NCBI GenBank assembly: GCA_003193925.1
Contig: PSPG01000004.1
Span: 1-64,000, forward strand
Length of the DNA stretch: 64,000 nucleotides
Reading direction: 5' to 3'
Source: Candidatus Thalassarchaeum betae
GTDB taxonomy: Archaea; Thermoplasmatota; Poseidoniia; Poseidoniales; Thalassarchaeaceae
Part shown: positions 33,968 through 42,542 of the stretch, piece after piece
Layout of the letters: each line of letters opens with the position of its first letter
Position numbering within the stretch: the stretch's first letter is position 1
Translations under genes and position numbers: made by a program
The notes under the pieces: model-generated
What the model saw: the letters and a program-made list of their open reading frames with translations, nothing else
Database searches by the model: none
Told to the model about the DNA's origin: nothing

Positions 33968-35235
33968 AGAACCGACTCATAAGGACCCCTGACGACTCCT
34001 AATGACAGAGTCGCGTCCATCCCGATCTTGCTGGTGGTGCCGTCTTCACTCCTGCTGGGGTCGAGACTCGAGCCCTTCTGACCCGAGAGGATGACAGTGT
34101 CGGTATCCGGCTGCCATCTGGTCATTAGTGCCCATTCGACCCTCGTGGGATCGGTTATGTCAATATCGTCATCTACAACGATCACCTGCTTCATTGAACG
34201 ATGACCGTTAAATGCTGCATGGATGGCACGGATCCCATCTCCATCATTCTGGGGTTTAATCTGCACTACTGACGATAGCCATCCGCAACCCCCCTCGGTC
34301 AGATACACGTCGGTGCACGGGACAACTTCGGAGACGGCTGCCTTGATGGTGGGCGCCCGAGGCGTGCCCATGAGCGTCCGATGCTCCACTCCCGCTGAGA
34401 TGAGCGCATGGAACACTGGGTCGTTGCGGTGGAAAATCGAATCGTATTCGATGACGGGCTCGTTTCTCACTTCATCTACTGTGCCTGTAATGTCCACATA
34501 TGGCCCTTCCTCATCGACATCCAAGGTAATTCGCGCCTCCATGGCATACTCGGCATCGGCAGGTACGGCTACTCCATTGGTCAGCCGCACTAATCGCAGA
34601 GGCTCCCCGTGAAGTCTCTCATGCAGTGCGGCTGCAACTGAGAGCTCGTCGAGGTTCTCGTCGAATGACATGGCAGCAGCCAGTAGGACAGTCGCATCCG
34701 CACCGTTGACCACAGCGATGTTGATTTCATCACCATTGGCCTTAGCAGTCTCGTACATCATACGAAGGTGGCGGGGTACGAAACGCGCGACAGTGTGGTT
34801 CGCATCACGGAGTAATTGTCGATGATAAGACATGTTCCTGATGCCGTCATACTCGGCGATGATCACAGAAGCTGACTGGTATCTCCCTCGGTCTTCTGCG
34901 TAATGCCAGGGGATCGGTAAGGCATGCAGGTTGACTGGTTTCTGTTGATTCTCGAGTACTTCGGCTTCGGAAGCATGGACCATGAGGGGTTCGGTAGGAT
35001 TAGCCATGCCCCACGCGAGAATGTCGATCAACTCACCCGGAGATACATCGAAGACTTCACAGAGCCTGTCTCTAATGAGGACATTCAGCGCGGCGCTGTG
35101 CCCCGGAGCCTCAGCGATATCATCGAAGACCACGGGATTCCCACCAAGGGTGTTCGTCCTGTCGCGCATTTCCAGTATGAGGCTGACTGGCTTGTTGTCT
35201 CGGGGTACTCCCGACAGCAAATCACGAAATCCCAT
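33964..35235 (-). CDS. UbiD-family prenylated-FMN decarboxylase
   Basis: A 423-residue UbiD-family protein: MGFRDLLSGVPRD N-terminus, SYHRQLLRDANHTVARFVPRHL (split) near residues 136-157 and VDDDIDITDPTRVEWALMTR (about 358-377) are family blocks holding flavin and metal sites and the E-D/R network. The family decarboxylates unsaturated acids using prenylated FMN made by UbiX. In archaea a close homologue, trans-anhydromevalonate-5-phosphate decarboxylase, belongs to the modified mevalonate pathway; in futalosine organisms other members decarboxylate 1,4-dihydroxy-6-naphthoate. Both pathways have genes in this window, so the substrate is open, with the mevalonate role slightly favoured. ATG 35235 chosen by the family N-terminus. 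Confidence 0.85.
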   Translation of the reverse strand: MGFRDLLSGVPRDNKPVSLILEMRDRTNTLGGNPVVFDDIAEAPGHSAALNVLIRDRLCEVFDVSPGELIDILAWGMANPTEPLMVHASEAEVLENQQKPVNLHALPIPWHYAEDRGRYQSASVIIAEYDGIRNMSYHRQLLRDANHTVARFVPRHLRMMYETAKANGDEINIAVVNGADATVLLAAAMSFDENLDELSVAAALHERLHGEPLRLVRLTNGVAVPADAEYAMEARITLDVDEEGPYVDITGTVDEVRNEPVIEYDSIFHRNDPVFHALISAGVEHRTLMGTPRAPTIKAAVSEVVPCTDVYLTEGGCGWLSSVVQIKPQNDGDGIRAIHAAFNGHRSMKQVIVVDDDIDITDPTRVEWALMTRWQPDTDTVILSGQKGSSLDPSRSEDGTTSKIGMDATLSLGVVRGPYESVL

Positions 35236-35322
35236 GATGTCTCCTCGTGGCCTAATCTGTTTCAATGTTAGCAACACCGGAGCACCCTAGGCCATTACTC
35301 ACCTACGGTGAGCCCGTCACGC

Positions 35323-35330
35323 TCTTATAC
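35323..35330 (+). promoter_or_regulatory. TATA-like box of the uS12-uS7 operon
   Basis: TCTTATAC lies 40-47 bp before TTG 35370 and 70-77 bp before ATG 35400. With a usual start 25-30 bp downstream, the TTG fits a short leader better. Confidence 0.45.
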
Positions 35331-35369
35331 CATAGGTTGGTCGGCGGGGCATCATTCTGTGGTGAACGC

Positions 35370-35810
35370 TTGGGTCGTGGATTATTCTCTGGACCTAAGA
35401 TGAAGAAAGACCGTAAGAAGTACCGATGGAAGGAGCGCAAGTTTCGGGATAGAGAATTCAAGCGTCGCCATGGTGGCGTTCTCAAGCACGACCCGTTGCG
35501 CGGCAGCACCCAGGCCAAGGGAATCGTCATCGAGAAGGTCGGCTTCGAGGCGAAGCAACCAAACTCAGGGATCCGCAAAGCCGTGAAAATTAGTCTGATA
35601 CGCACCGGCAATAAACTCACGGCCTTCGCTCCCGGAGACGGTGCAATTTCATTCATCGACGAGCACGATGAGGTCCTCGTTGAGGGAATCGGTGGCAGCA
35701 TGGGCCGTTCTTATGGCGATCTCCCCGGAGTTCGCTTCAAGGTAATCAAGGTCAATGGGGTCTCCCTTGACGAGATGGTGCGTGGCCGGAAGGAGAAACC
35801 AATTCGATGA
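35370..35810 (+). CDS. rpsL: Small-subunit ribosomal protein uS12
   Basis: Decoding-centre protein of the 30S subunit. KQPNSGIRK (about residues 68-76) and [14 protein letters not shown] are intact. Archaeal uS12 begins G-x-G-L-F-x-x-x-K-x-K-K-D-R-K; here [15 protein letters not shown] is preceded by TTG at 35370, so the first codon is TTG and not the internal ATG at 35400. This gives 146 residues, the usual size. It heads a uS12-uS7-aEF2 string, the archaeal counterpart of the str operon. Confidence 0.94.
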   Translation: MGRGLFSGPKMKKDRKKYRWKERKFRDREFKRRHGGVLKHDPLRGSTQAKGIVIEKVGFEAKQPNSGIRKAVKISLIRTGNKLTAFAPGDGAISFIDEHDEVLVEGIGGSMGRSYGDLPGVRFKVIKVNGVSLDEMVRGRKEKPIR

Positions 35811-35819
35811 GGGTCTGTG

Positions 35820-36437
35820 ATGTCTGAGGAAGCGCAGGTCGAACAGGAGTCCTCCGAGGCCCCAATAGCGGGCATAGGGACCATGGTCTTCGGCAAGTGG
35901 GATGCGTCCGAAGTCACATGCGAAGATCCCGGCTTAGCCCCTTACATCAATCTCACAACAATTGGCACCCCCCATACTGGCGGCAGACACGCCAACCAAT
36001 GGTTCGGAAAGGCAAAGCTCTCAGTGATCGAGAGATTCATCAACAACCTCATGCGGACCGGCAAGTTTTCTGGTAAGAAGCAGCATTGTACCAAGGCTTG
36101 CGAAAGTGCATTCGACACCATTGCAACCCGTTTCGGAGAGAACCCTCTGCAGAAGTTCATCGATGCTATCGTTGAGGCTGCTCCCTGCGAGGAGACCACT
36201 AGGATCAAACTCGGTGCAGTGAGCCAGCCAAAGGCCGTGGACTCATCGCCCAGCCGCCGTCTTGACGTCGCACTCCGCAATATCGCAATCGGTTCCACCT
36301 CCTCCACGGCCAAGAGTCGCCGAACCCTCTCTGACGGAATAGTCATTGAATTGTCGAAGGCCTCTGAGGGTGACGTGAATTCATACTCAGTCGGGAAGAG
36401 GGAAGAGATTGAGAGGATTGCCGCGTCTGCTCGATGA
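35820..36437 (+). CDS. rpsG: Small-subunit ribosomal protein uS7
   Basis: Primary 16S rRNA-binding protein of the 30S head. The 205 residues include a 20-residue acidic N-terminal extension, GKAKLSVIERFINNLMR, NPLQKFIDAIVEAAPCEETTR (split) and the SSPSRRLDVALRNIAIG segment. ATG 35820 was preferred to GTG 35817. It is 9 bp after uS12 and 110 bp before aEF2, which has its own TATA-like box. Confidence 0.95.
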   Translation: MSEEAQVEQESSEAPIAGIGTMVFGKWDASEVTCEDPGLAPYINLTTIGTPHTGGRHANQWFGKAKLSVIERFINNLMRTGKFSGKKQHCTKACESAFDTIATRFGENPLQKFIDAIVEAAPCEETTRIKLGAVSQPKAVDSSPSRRLDVALRNIAIGSTSSTAKSRRTLSDGIVIELSKASEGDVNSYSVGKREEIERIAASAR

Positions 36438-36501
36438 TAGGTTCTTCGATAATCTTCGAAATCAGACTACTGAGGATTGAATGACTGAGACTCTCAATCG
36501 G

Positions 36502-36509
36502 CTTTATGA
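36502..36509 (+). promoter_or_regulatory. TATA-like box of the aEF2 gene
   Basis: CTTTATGA lies 39-46 bp before ATG 36548 in the 110-bp gap after uS7. It would allow aEF2 to be transcribed separately from the two ribosomal protein genes. Confidence 0.45.
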
Positions 36510-36547
36510 ACCGTTGTTAGGTCACCGCATTATCCAGAGGTCTCGTC

Positions 36548-38755
36548 ATGGGTCGCAAGGAAGACAACATCAAGCGCGCGACTGTGGTTATGCATGACAG
36601 AGAGCGAATTCGCAACCTCGCTATCGCTGCTCATATAGACCACGGTAAGACTACCCTTTCAGACAATTTGATCGCCGGTGCGGGAATGATGTCAGAGGAT
36701 CTCGCTGGCAAGTCTAGGGTGCTTGACTTCGATCAGCAGGAGAGCGCGCGTGGGATCACCATCAACGCCGCGAGCGCCTCAATGGTACATACCGTAAATG
36801 GCTCTGACTACCTAATCAACCTCATCGACACCCCCGGCCACGTCGACTTCGGCGGTGACGTCACGAGGGCTATGCGAGCCGTGGATGGCTGTATCATACT
36901 GACCTGCGCTGTGGAAGGGGCTATGCCCCAGACAGAGACGGTTGTCAGGCAGGCCCTTAAGGAGAAAGTCAAGCCAGTCCTCTTCATCAACAAGGTAGAC
37001 CGCCTGATCAATGAGCTCCAAATCACTCCAGAGGACATGATGAAGAGGTTTGAAGAACAGATCAAGAAGGTTAACACCCTAATCAGGCTATTCGCTCCCG
37101 CGGAGCACCGAAATGACTGGCAAGTCAGCGTAACCGATGGTACAGTGGCTTTTGGCTCCGCGTATCACAATTGGGGGATAACCGTCCCCTACATGAAAAA
37201 GTCGGGAGTCAATTTCTCTCAAATCTTTGAGTACTGCCACAACGAGGAGCAGCGCGAACTCGCCAAGAAGGCACCCGTGCACGAGGTCCTCCTCGATATG
37301 TCCGTTGAGAAGCTGCCCTCGCCACTCGACGCCCAGAAATACAGAATCCCCAATATCTGGCAGGGGGAGTTGGAGTCCACAGTTGGTAAGGCAATGCTGG
37401 ATTGCGACCCCACTGGCCCCCTATCACTGATGATCACCAAGATCTGGATGGATCAACATGCGGGTGAGGTGGCCGTGGGGCGGTTATATTCCGGCACCAT
37501 TCATCAGGGCGATTCGGTGTGGGCGATAGGCGCCGCAAAGGCTGAGCGGGTGCAACAAGTCAGCATGATGGTAGGCAGCGACAGAATCTCTGTTCCCGAA
37601 GTCTCATCCGGCAACATAGTAGCTCTGACAGGCGTCCGAAGTGCTGCTGCTGGCGTTACTATCGCCAGAGAGCAGGATGCTACCCCTTTCGAGCCCATCA
37701 GACATTATTCGGAACCCGTTGTCACAGTGGCACTCGAGCCGAAAGCCATGAAGGATCTGCCCAAATTCATCGATGCCCTACGAGGTCTGGCCAAAGCAGA
37801 CGCCTCTCTTGAGGTGTCCACCAACCAGGAAACCGGCGAGGCACTGCTATCTGGTATGGGTGAACTCCACCTAGAGATAACAGTCTACAGATTGCAAGTG
37901 GAACAGGGGATAAAGGTGACAGTCAGTGAGCCAATCGTGGTTTATCGCGAATCCATTTCTGGGGACAACAAGGGAAGGGCGTTCGAAGGCAAGTCCCCTA
38001 ACCGCCACAATCGATTTTACATCGAGGCGGAGCCGTTGCCCGACGATGTAACCCAAGCGCTTCGAGAGGGTCAGTTTGGTGATGGGGCTGTGAGGAATCA
38101 GGATGCCAAGGGTGTTGGAGACAAGTTCTCCGAGTTCGGTATGAACAAGGATCTGATGAGAAAGATATACGCGATTTACGGCACCAACGTCTTCGTGAAC
38201 GACACAAAGGGAATCCAGAATCTACACGAGACCCGTGAGCTAATCATCGAGGGCTTCAACGATGTCTGCAAGAAGGGCCCAGTGGCCGATGAGCCATTGA
38301 TGGGGGTAATGATTCGGCTCGTCGACGCCAAACTTCACGAGGACGCCATACATCGAGGTCCGGCTCAGACCATCCCTGCAGTAAGGAACGCCATCAAGGG
38401 AGCACTTCTCCGTGCTAAGCCAGTCATCTTCGAGCCAATACAGAAGATTCGCATAGATGCCCCCAAAGATGTCATCGGAAGCGCGGCTCGTGAAGTGGAC
38501 AAGCGTAGGGGCACGATTGAGGACATGCCTATCGATGGGAATACAGCCAGTGTGGTAGGCAGGATGCCAGTGGCAGAAAGCTTCGGTTTCTCCAACGATA
38601 TCCGCGCTGCCACGCAAGGCCGCGCCATTTGGAACACGGAGAATGCCGGATACGTCCACCTCCCCCCGAGCCTCTTCGACAAAGTCACTTCAGAGATTAG
38701 GGAAAGGAAGGGATTGAAGGCCGAGATACCGGGTGAAGATCATTATACCGATTAA
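36548..38755 (+). CDS. fusA: Translation elongation factor aEF2
   Basis: GTPase that drives ribosomal translocation. G1 is AHIDHGKTT (about residues 28-36), G3 DTPGHVDF and G4 NKVD; domains II-V follow over 735 residues, a normal length. The diphthamide site is His602 in EDAIHRGPAQ, and IGSAAREVDKRRG marks domain V. Dph6 for the last modification step is encoded at 26322. Its TAA abuts the reverse-strand stop of the isoprenoid fusion gene exactly. Confidence 0.97.
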   Translation: MGRKEDNIKRATVVMHDRERIRNLAIAAHIDHGKTTLSDNLIAGAGMMSEDLAGKSRVLDFDQQESARGITINAASASMVHTVNGSDYLINLIDTPGHVDFGGDVTRAMRAVDGCIILTCAVEGAMPQTETVVRQALKEKVKPVLFINKVDRLINELQITPEDMMKRFEEQIKKVNTLIRLFAPAEHRNDWQVSVTDGTVAFGSAYHNWGITVPYMKKSGVNFSQIFEYCHNEEQRELAKKAPVHEVLLDMSVEKLPSPLDAQKYRIPNIWQGELESTVGKAMLDCDPTGPLSLMITKIWMDQHAGEVAVGRLYSGTIHQGDSVWAIGAAKAERVQQVSMMVGSDRISVPEVSSGNIVALTGVRSAAAGVTIAREQDATPFEPIRHYSEPVVTVALEPKAMKDLPKFIDALRGLAKADASLEVSTNQETGEALLSGMGELHLEITVYRLQVEQGIKVTVSEPIVVYRESISGDNKGRAFEGKSPNRHNRFYIEAEPLPDDVTQALREGQFGDGAVRNQDAKGVGDKFSEFGMNKDLMRKIYAIYGTNVFVNDTKGIQNLHETRELIIEGFNDVCKKGPVADEPLMGVMIRLVDAKLHEDAIHRGPAQTIPAVRNAIKGALLRAKPVIFEPIQKIRIDAPKDVIGSAAREVDKRRGTIEDMPIDGNTASVVGRMPVAESFGFSNDIRAATQGRAIWNTENAGYVHLPPSLFDKVTSEIRERKGLKAEIPGEDHYTD

Positions 38756-40483
38756 TCAGTTGATGCGAATCAATTGGAAATCAGTGAGTTCCTTCAGGAC
38801 CTGAACGGCAGGATTGTCATCAAGCAGTTCGAGGCTTCGATGAGCGAGCGAATGGTGATGCATGGCCCTGTTTCTGGCATAGGCGGTGGAACCGCTTTCT
38901 TGCAATTCTCTGATAGCGGCGGCCAAATCATCATCGCTGCAATCACCAGCGCCGTAGACTTTCCTGAAATTAGGCAGATCAAGGCCGCTGGCGAGTGCAT
39001 GAATGGCAATCAGGGTCCTCTTACCATGGACTACATCAGAGCCCGCAGGCTTGCCGAGGGTCTCAGTATCGCCAGTGATGTCGATTAGGTCGTCCATCAA
39101 CTGAAAGCACAGACCGAGATTCAGTCCCCAAATGGCCATGTTATCAACTATCTCATCTGATGCCCCTGCGAGGATGGCTCCGGTCCTGGCGCAGGTCTCG
39201 AACATGGCACTGGTCTTGCCGGTGATCATAGCGATGTAATCCTCCTCTGTCACTGTATTCCTCTGCTCGAATTCGATGTCATCTTGTTGTCCTTCTGCCA
39301 CCTTCCTGACCATCTCACCAATGGCACTGACTAGGAAGGCTAGTTTATCAGCGTCAATCTCAGGAGATTCGGCTAGTATCTCGAAGCCTACTGCGAGCAT
39401 GGCATCGCCAGCGTTGATGGCTGTCGCATCATCGTATGCGACGTGAACAGCATCCAGGCCTCTACGAATAGGATCTTGGTCGATGATGTCATCGTGCACC
39501 AAGGTGAAGTTGTGAATTATCTCGATGGATGCACCTAGGGTATAATGCCCATCATGAGCTTCTCCGACAGCTTCTCCAACTAATCGAGGGATAATGGCTC
39601 TGAGTCTCTTCCCCCCTCCTGCGAAGAGGTGAGTCATGGCTCCATGTAGCCGCTCTTGCTGCATTTTGCCAAGGCTGTCCATGATTACTCCTTCGACCCG
39701 GTTCCGATGAGAGCCCAGTGCATCCAAGAAGGACTGGCCCGGAATCGCTGAAGGGCTGTCGATGGTCAATTCACCACATCTCACGATCTCTTCGCGCGCC
39801 GACTTGGCAATTGAATCGATATCAGGGTATTGAGGAGAGAGAAAGTGCTCCCAGATCATCTTGAACCACGGAGCGATGACCGTGCCACCCCAATGTCCAG
39901 CACCGTTCATCATCTCGCCTATATCCTCGGGATCGAGCCACCTAGTCTCGGATATCTCGTTGGGATTAGGGTGAATCTCCGCTTCAGCCTGAACTATCAG
40001 AACGTGGTCAATCTCGTGTTCGACCCAACTCTGATTCCATCTGCATCGATACTCGAAGGACCCAATGTGATTGAAATTCCACCGTGAGGTGACGCTCTTT
40101 GGTATACCCAGTTCCTGCTCGAGTTTTCTGCAGGCTGCTGCAATGACCCCCCCTGGTGAATCGGCATTCTCACCGGGGATGTCCAGCGGGTGGCTGCAGC
40201 AGGTATTGGCCCACACTCCTGGAAAGGTAATCTTCTCCGAAGCCCTCCTCTGGATGAGCAGTCGCCCCCGCGAGTCGAAGAGAACGACACTGAATGCACG
40301 ATGCCGATGTCCCTGACCGAGGTGGCATTCGATCTTGCTCAGTGAGCCCGTGCTTTGATCTTCGGAATCGACTAGTATGCACCTCTCCTCCATCATCCCG
40401 GCCTGGTCGTCGTCATGCCCTTGGAGCACTTCGGTCAGGTCAGCGCCATCCATGCTACCGGACAGGCGAGAAACCGCTCGCAT
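38756..40483 (-). CDS. Fused IPP isomerase (type 1) and GGPP synthase
   Basis: One 575-residue chain with two consecutive enzymes of isoprenoid synthesis. Residues about 30-215 are a type 1 isopentenyl-diphosphate isomerase of the Nudix fold, with catalytic Cys in NTCCSHP (Cys96) and Glu in VEHEIDH (155-157). Residues about 250-575 are a trans-prenyltransferase with first Asp motif DDIID (331-335) and second DDLID (464-468). Phe326, five residues before the first Asp motif, is the single bulky residue expected for a C20 product. So IPP is converted to DMAPP and both are condensed to geranylgeranyl diphosphate for ether lipids. There is no stop or frameshift between the halves. IPK lies 49 bp upstream on the same strand. 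Confidence 0.93.
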   Translation of the reverse strand: MRAVSRLSGSMDGADLTEVLQGHDDDQAGMMEERCILVDSEDQSTGSLSKIECHLGQGHRHRAFSVVLFDSRGRLLIQRRASEKITFPGVWANTCCSHPLDIPGENADSPGGVIAAACRKLEQELGIPKSVTSRWNFNHIGSFEYRCRWNQSWVEHEIDHVLIVQAEAEIHPNPNEISETRWLDPEDIGEMMNGAGHWGGTVIAPWFKMIWEHFLSPQYPDIDSIAKSAREEIVRCGELTIDSPSAIPGQSFLDALGSHRNRVEGVIMDSLGKMQQERLHGAMTHLFAGGGKRLRAIIPRLVGEAVGEAHDGHYTLGASIEIIHNFTLVHDDIIDQDPIRRGLDAVHVAYDDATAINAGDAMLAVGFEILAESPEIDADKLAFLVSAIGEMVRKVAEGQQDDIEFEQRNTVTEEDYIAMITGKTSAMFETCARTGAILAGASDEIVDNMAIWGLNLGLCFQLMDDLIDITGDTETLGKPAGSDVVHGKRTLIAIHALASGLDLPNFRKVYGAGDCSDDDLAAAIRELQESGSTAYARNRAMHHHSLAHRSLELLDDNPAVQVLKELTDFQLIRIN

Positions 40484-40532
40484 ATAATCGAAATGCTAAC
40501 TTCAGCAGCACACTGTACATCAGACAAGGGCG

Positions 40533-41324
40533 TCAATTGAGTATCTTGGTGCCGACCGTTTCGCCCTCAAGGACCACCTCTAACATTCGTTTTGGTTTAT
40601 GGCCATTCAGCAGCCATACCTGTTCGACAGAGGATGCGATCATAGAAGCGCACTCGGCTTTCAGTAGAATCCCTCCTGTAACATCAGTATCTGAGTCGTG
40701 TGACGCACGGATGGCATCCGCCGCAATCCATTGTTCGATGAGTGTAGCGCCAGGTTCCCATGGGGGGCCGTCCATGAGTCCGTCGGCGTCTCCCAGGAGG
40801 AATAGACAGGCGATTACATCAGGCAATTCGATACCCATCCTCACCATGATGTGGTCCCCGGACAGGATACCGAATTTTTGTTCTCCTGGGATGTCAACAA
40901 CATCCCCAAATGTGATGGGTATGGCATCTGAAGGACTCCTGATGAAGGCAGCTAGATCCCCCCCGAACGAAATACCCACACCTTTTGCCCAGTTCCTAGG
41001 CGGCAGTGACTCGGTATCAATACCCTGGGCTTCGAAGACAGAAATTACATGGTGATTCAACTCGAGCATGTCAGAGCGAACTTTGGTTACGGCTTCGTCC
41101 TGCTCTGCCTCGATATCGGGGTTGCATCCATCGGCGAGACCCCACTTCCTCGATTCGATGTGTCCGAATGAGCCTGCACCGTGTATTACTATGACTGAAT
41201 GACCGGAATCAATGATATCCTTGATGATTGGAACTACAGCTTCAATGCACTCAGCTTTCAGATGCTTGTACTGGGACTTGTCTGTAATCAGACCGCCTCC
41301 TAATTTGATGATCACACGGGGCAT
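40533..41324 (-). CDS. ipk: Isopentenyl phosphate kinase
   Basis: Amino-acid-kinase-fold enzyme that phosphorylates isopentenyl phosphate to IPP, the last step of the alternative archaeal mevalonate routes. IIKLGGGLITDK (residues 5-16) is the nucleotide loop, and GAGSFGH (49-55) holds the catalytic His55 that distinguishes IPK from other kinases. The 263-residue length is normal. ATG 41324 or ATG 41336 (four residues longer) could be used. It precedes the IDI-GGPPS fusion, giving three consecutive steps in two genes. Confidence 0.93.
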   Translation of the reverse strand: MPRVIIKLGGGLITDKSQYKHLKAECIEAVVPIIKDIIDSGHSVIVIHGAGSFGHIESRKWGLADGCNPDIEAEQDEAVTKVRSDMLELNHHVISVFEAQGIDTESLPPRNWAKGVGISFGGDLAAFIRSPSDAIPITFGDVVDIPGEQKFGILSGDHIMVRMGIELPDVIACLFLLGDADGLMDGPPWEPGATLIEQWIAADAIRASHDSDTDVTGGILLKAECASMIASSVEQVWLLNGHKPKRMLEVVLEGETVGTKILN

Positions 41325-41404
41325 GGGATCTCTCATTTGCCGCCAAGAGGTGCGAGTCTTAGCCTCTACCGTACTTTCATGACCTGCAGGCCTCTGTGCG
41401 CTTC

Positions 41405-41737
41405 ATGTCTGATTCTGACGTCATTGAGCAGTTCCAACGGTGGCTGCAGGCAAGATTGGCCATTTCTGAGGAGATCGTGGATCCATCTGAGAGGCAGAGG
41501 GCTGCTCTTCAAGTCGAATCGGCCATCCAACTCGCTATTCAATACCGCGATGTGGTGGACATGACGCCCGAGAACATAGCTCCTCCGTTCGTGGAGAGGG
41601 AGGATTCAGTGAGGATTATCTCAGATGACGAATCCATAAGATCCTCAGGGAGACAAGACGCCATAATCTGTCAGAAATGCGATGCTGAAATGACCGATGA
41701 CTTGGAATTCTGCCCTGCTTGTGGAGAGTACCCCTGA
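41405..41737 (+). CDS. Small zinc-ribbon protein, unknown
   Basis: A 110-residue acidic protein with a helical N-terminal part (DVIEQFQRWLQARLAISEEI) and a C-terminal zinc knuckle pair CQKC...CPAC (about residues 89-107). No catalytic motif is visible; such ribbons usually bind protein or RNA. It stands alone between the divergent IPK gene and the convergent KptA gene, whose stop abuts its own. Confidence 0.7.
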   Translation: MSDSDVIEQFQRWLQARLAISEEIVDPSERQRAALQVESAIQLAIQYRDVVDMTPENIAPPFVEREDSVRIISDDESIRSSGRQDAIICQKCDAEMTDDLEFCPACGEYP

Positions 41738-42427
41738 TTACTCTTCTTCGGCCCAATGGACTCTCGCCAATTCATACTCCGGATGGTCGTTAGGCACGGT
41801 ACTGAGATACTTCCCCGGCACGAATTCGGCGAGATAGACGGTTATACCTGCGTGCCAGACGGTCTCACCAGCAGCTACCAGTCTAGCAGTATCAACTTCG
41901 AGCAGGGTGGGAATTGCGTGGTGGATATGACCCGCTTCTGCGGCTGAGCGTATGTTCGCCGAGAGATGCACATGGGCTCGGCCACTGGGGCTAATCCCGA
42001 CCTCAATCAAATTTTCATACTCATCCGGTGAGCAGGGATAGTAAAGCGCGTCGGGGATGTTGTCGGTTGGCAGGTCCAGTTCAATTTCTACTGTATGGGC
42101 GTAGGTAGCGCGAATCACGTTCCCTCGGACTTCATACCTTCCCTTGGGATCTGTCTCGGAAATAGCATGGATGTGGTGAGGTCTGAGCCAGTGGTAACGT
42201 CTCTCGTTGGAGCCCTTGAACTGCCTAACGATGTCCTTGACGTCAATCCACCCGTTGATGTCCATCTCGAGATCAAACTTCTCCGGAGCGTGTCTGAGGA
42301 CGAGGGCTAGACGCCTAGCCATGCTGTCCCTCTCACCCGTTCGCATGATGAATCTCCCCTCGGAGTTACACGCTGGGCACAAGTTGTCATCGGCGTAGTA
42401 ACCATGATTCGAACATTCCCTAATCAT
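41738..42427 (-). CDS. kptA: RNA 2'-phosphotransferase KptA/Tpt1 with N-terminal zinc ribbon
   Basis: NAD-dependent enzyme that removes an internal 2'-phosphate from RNA, as on spliced tRNA, producing ADP-ribose 1'',2''-cyclic phosphate. Core motifs are LALVLRHAPEKF (about residues 40-51), GWIDVKDIV, the IRATYAHTV strand and GISPSGRAHVHLS, carrying the Arg-His-Arg-Arg set. The histidine in IRATYAHT replaces the usual GHS context. A zinc-ribbon-like N-terminus with CSNH...CPAC (residues 5-20) precedes it. 229 residues. Confidence 0.88.
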   Translation of the reverse strand: MIRECSNHGYYADDNLCPACNSEGRFIMRTGERDSMARRLALVLRHAPEKFDLEMDINGWIDVKDIVRQFKGSNERRYHWLRPHHIHAISETDPKGRYEVRGNVIRATYAHTVEIELDLPTDNIPDALYYPCSPDEYENLIEVGISPSGRAHVHLSANIRSAAEAGHIHHAIPTLLEVDTARLVAAGETVWHAGITVYLAEFVPGKYLSTVPNDHPEYELARVHWAEEE

Positions 42428-42542
42428 TGTATCGCACCAACGAGTGGAATACCTCTCATGAACCCCACGGTCATGACCCCTGAGACCGGTACGCAGCGTG
42501 AATCTAGTGAATGGTTATTCGTGTGTTCTCTGCCGTTGGTGT

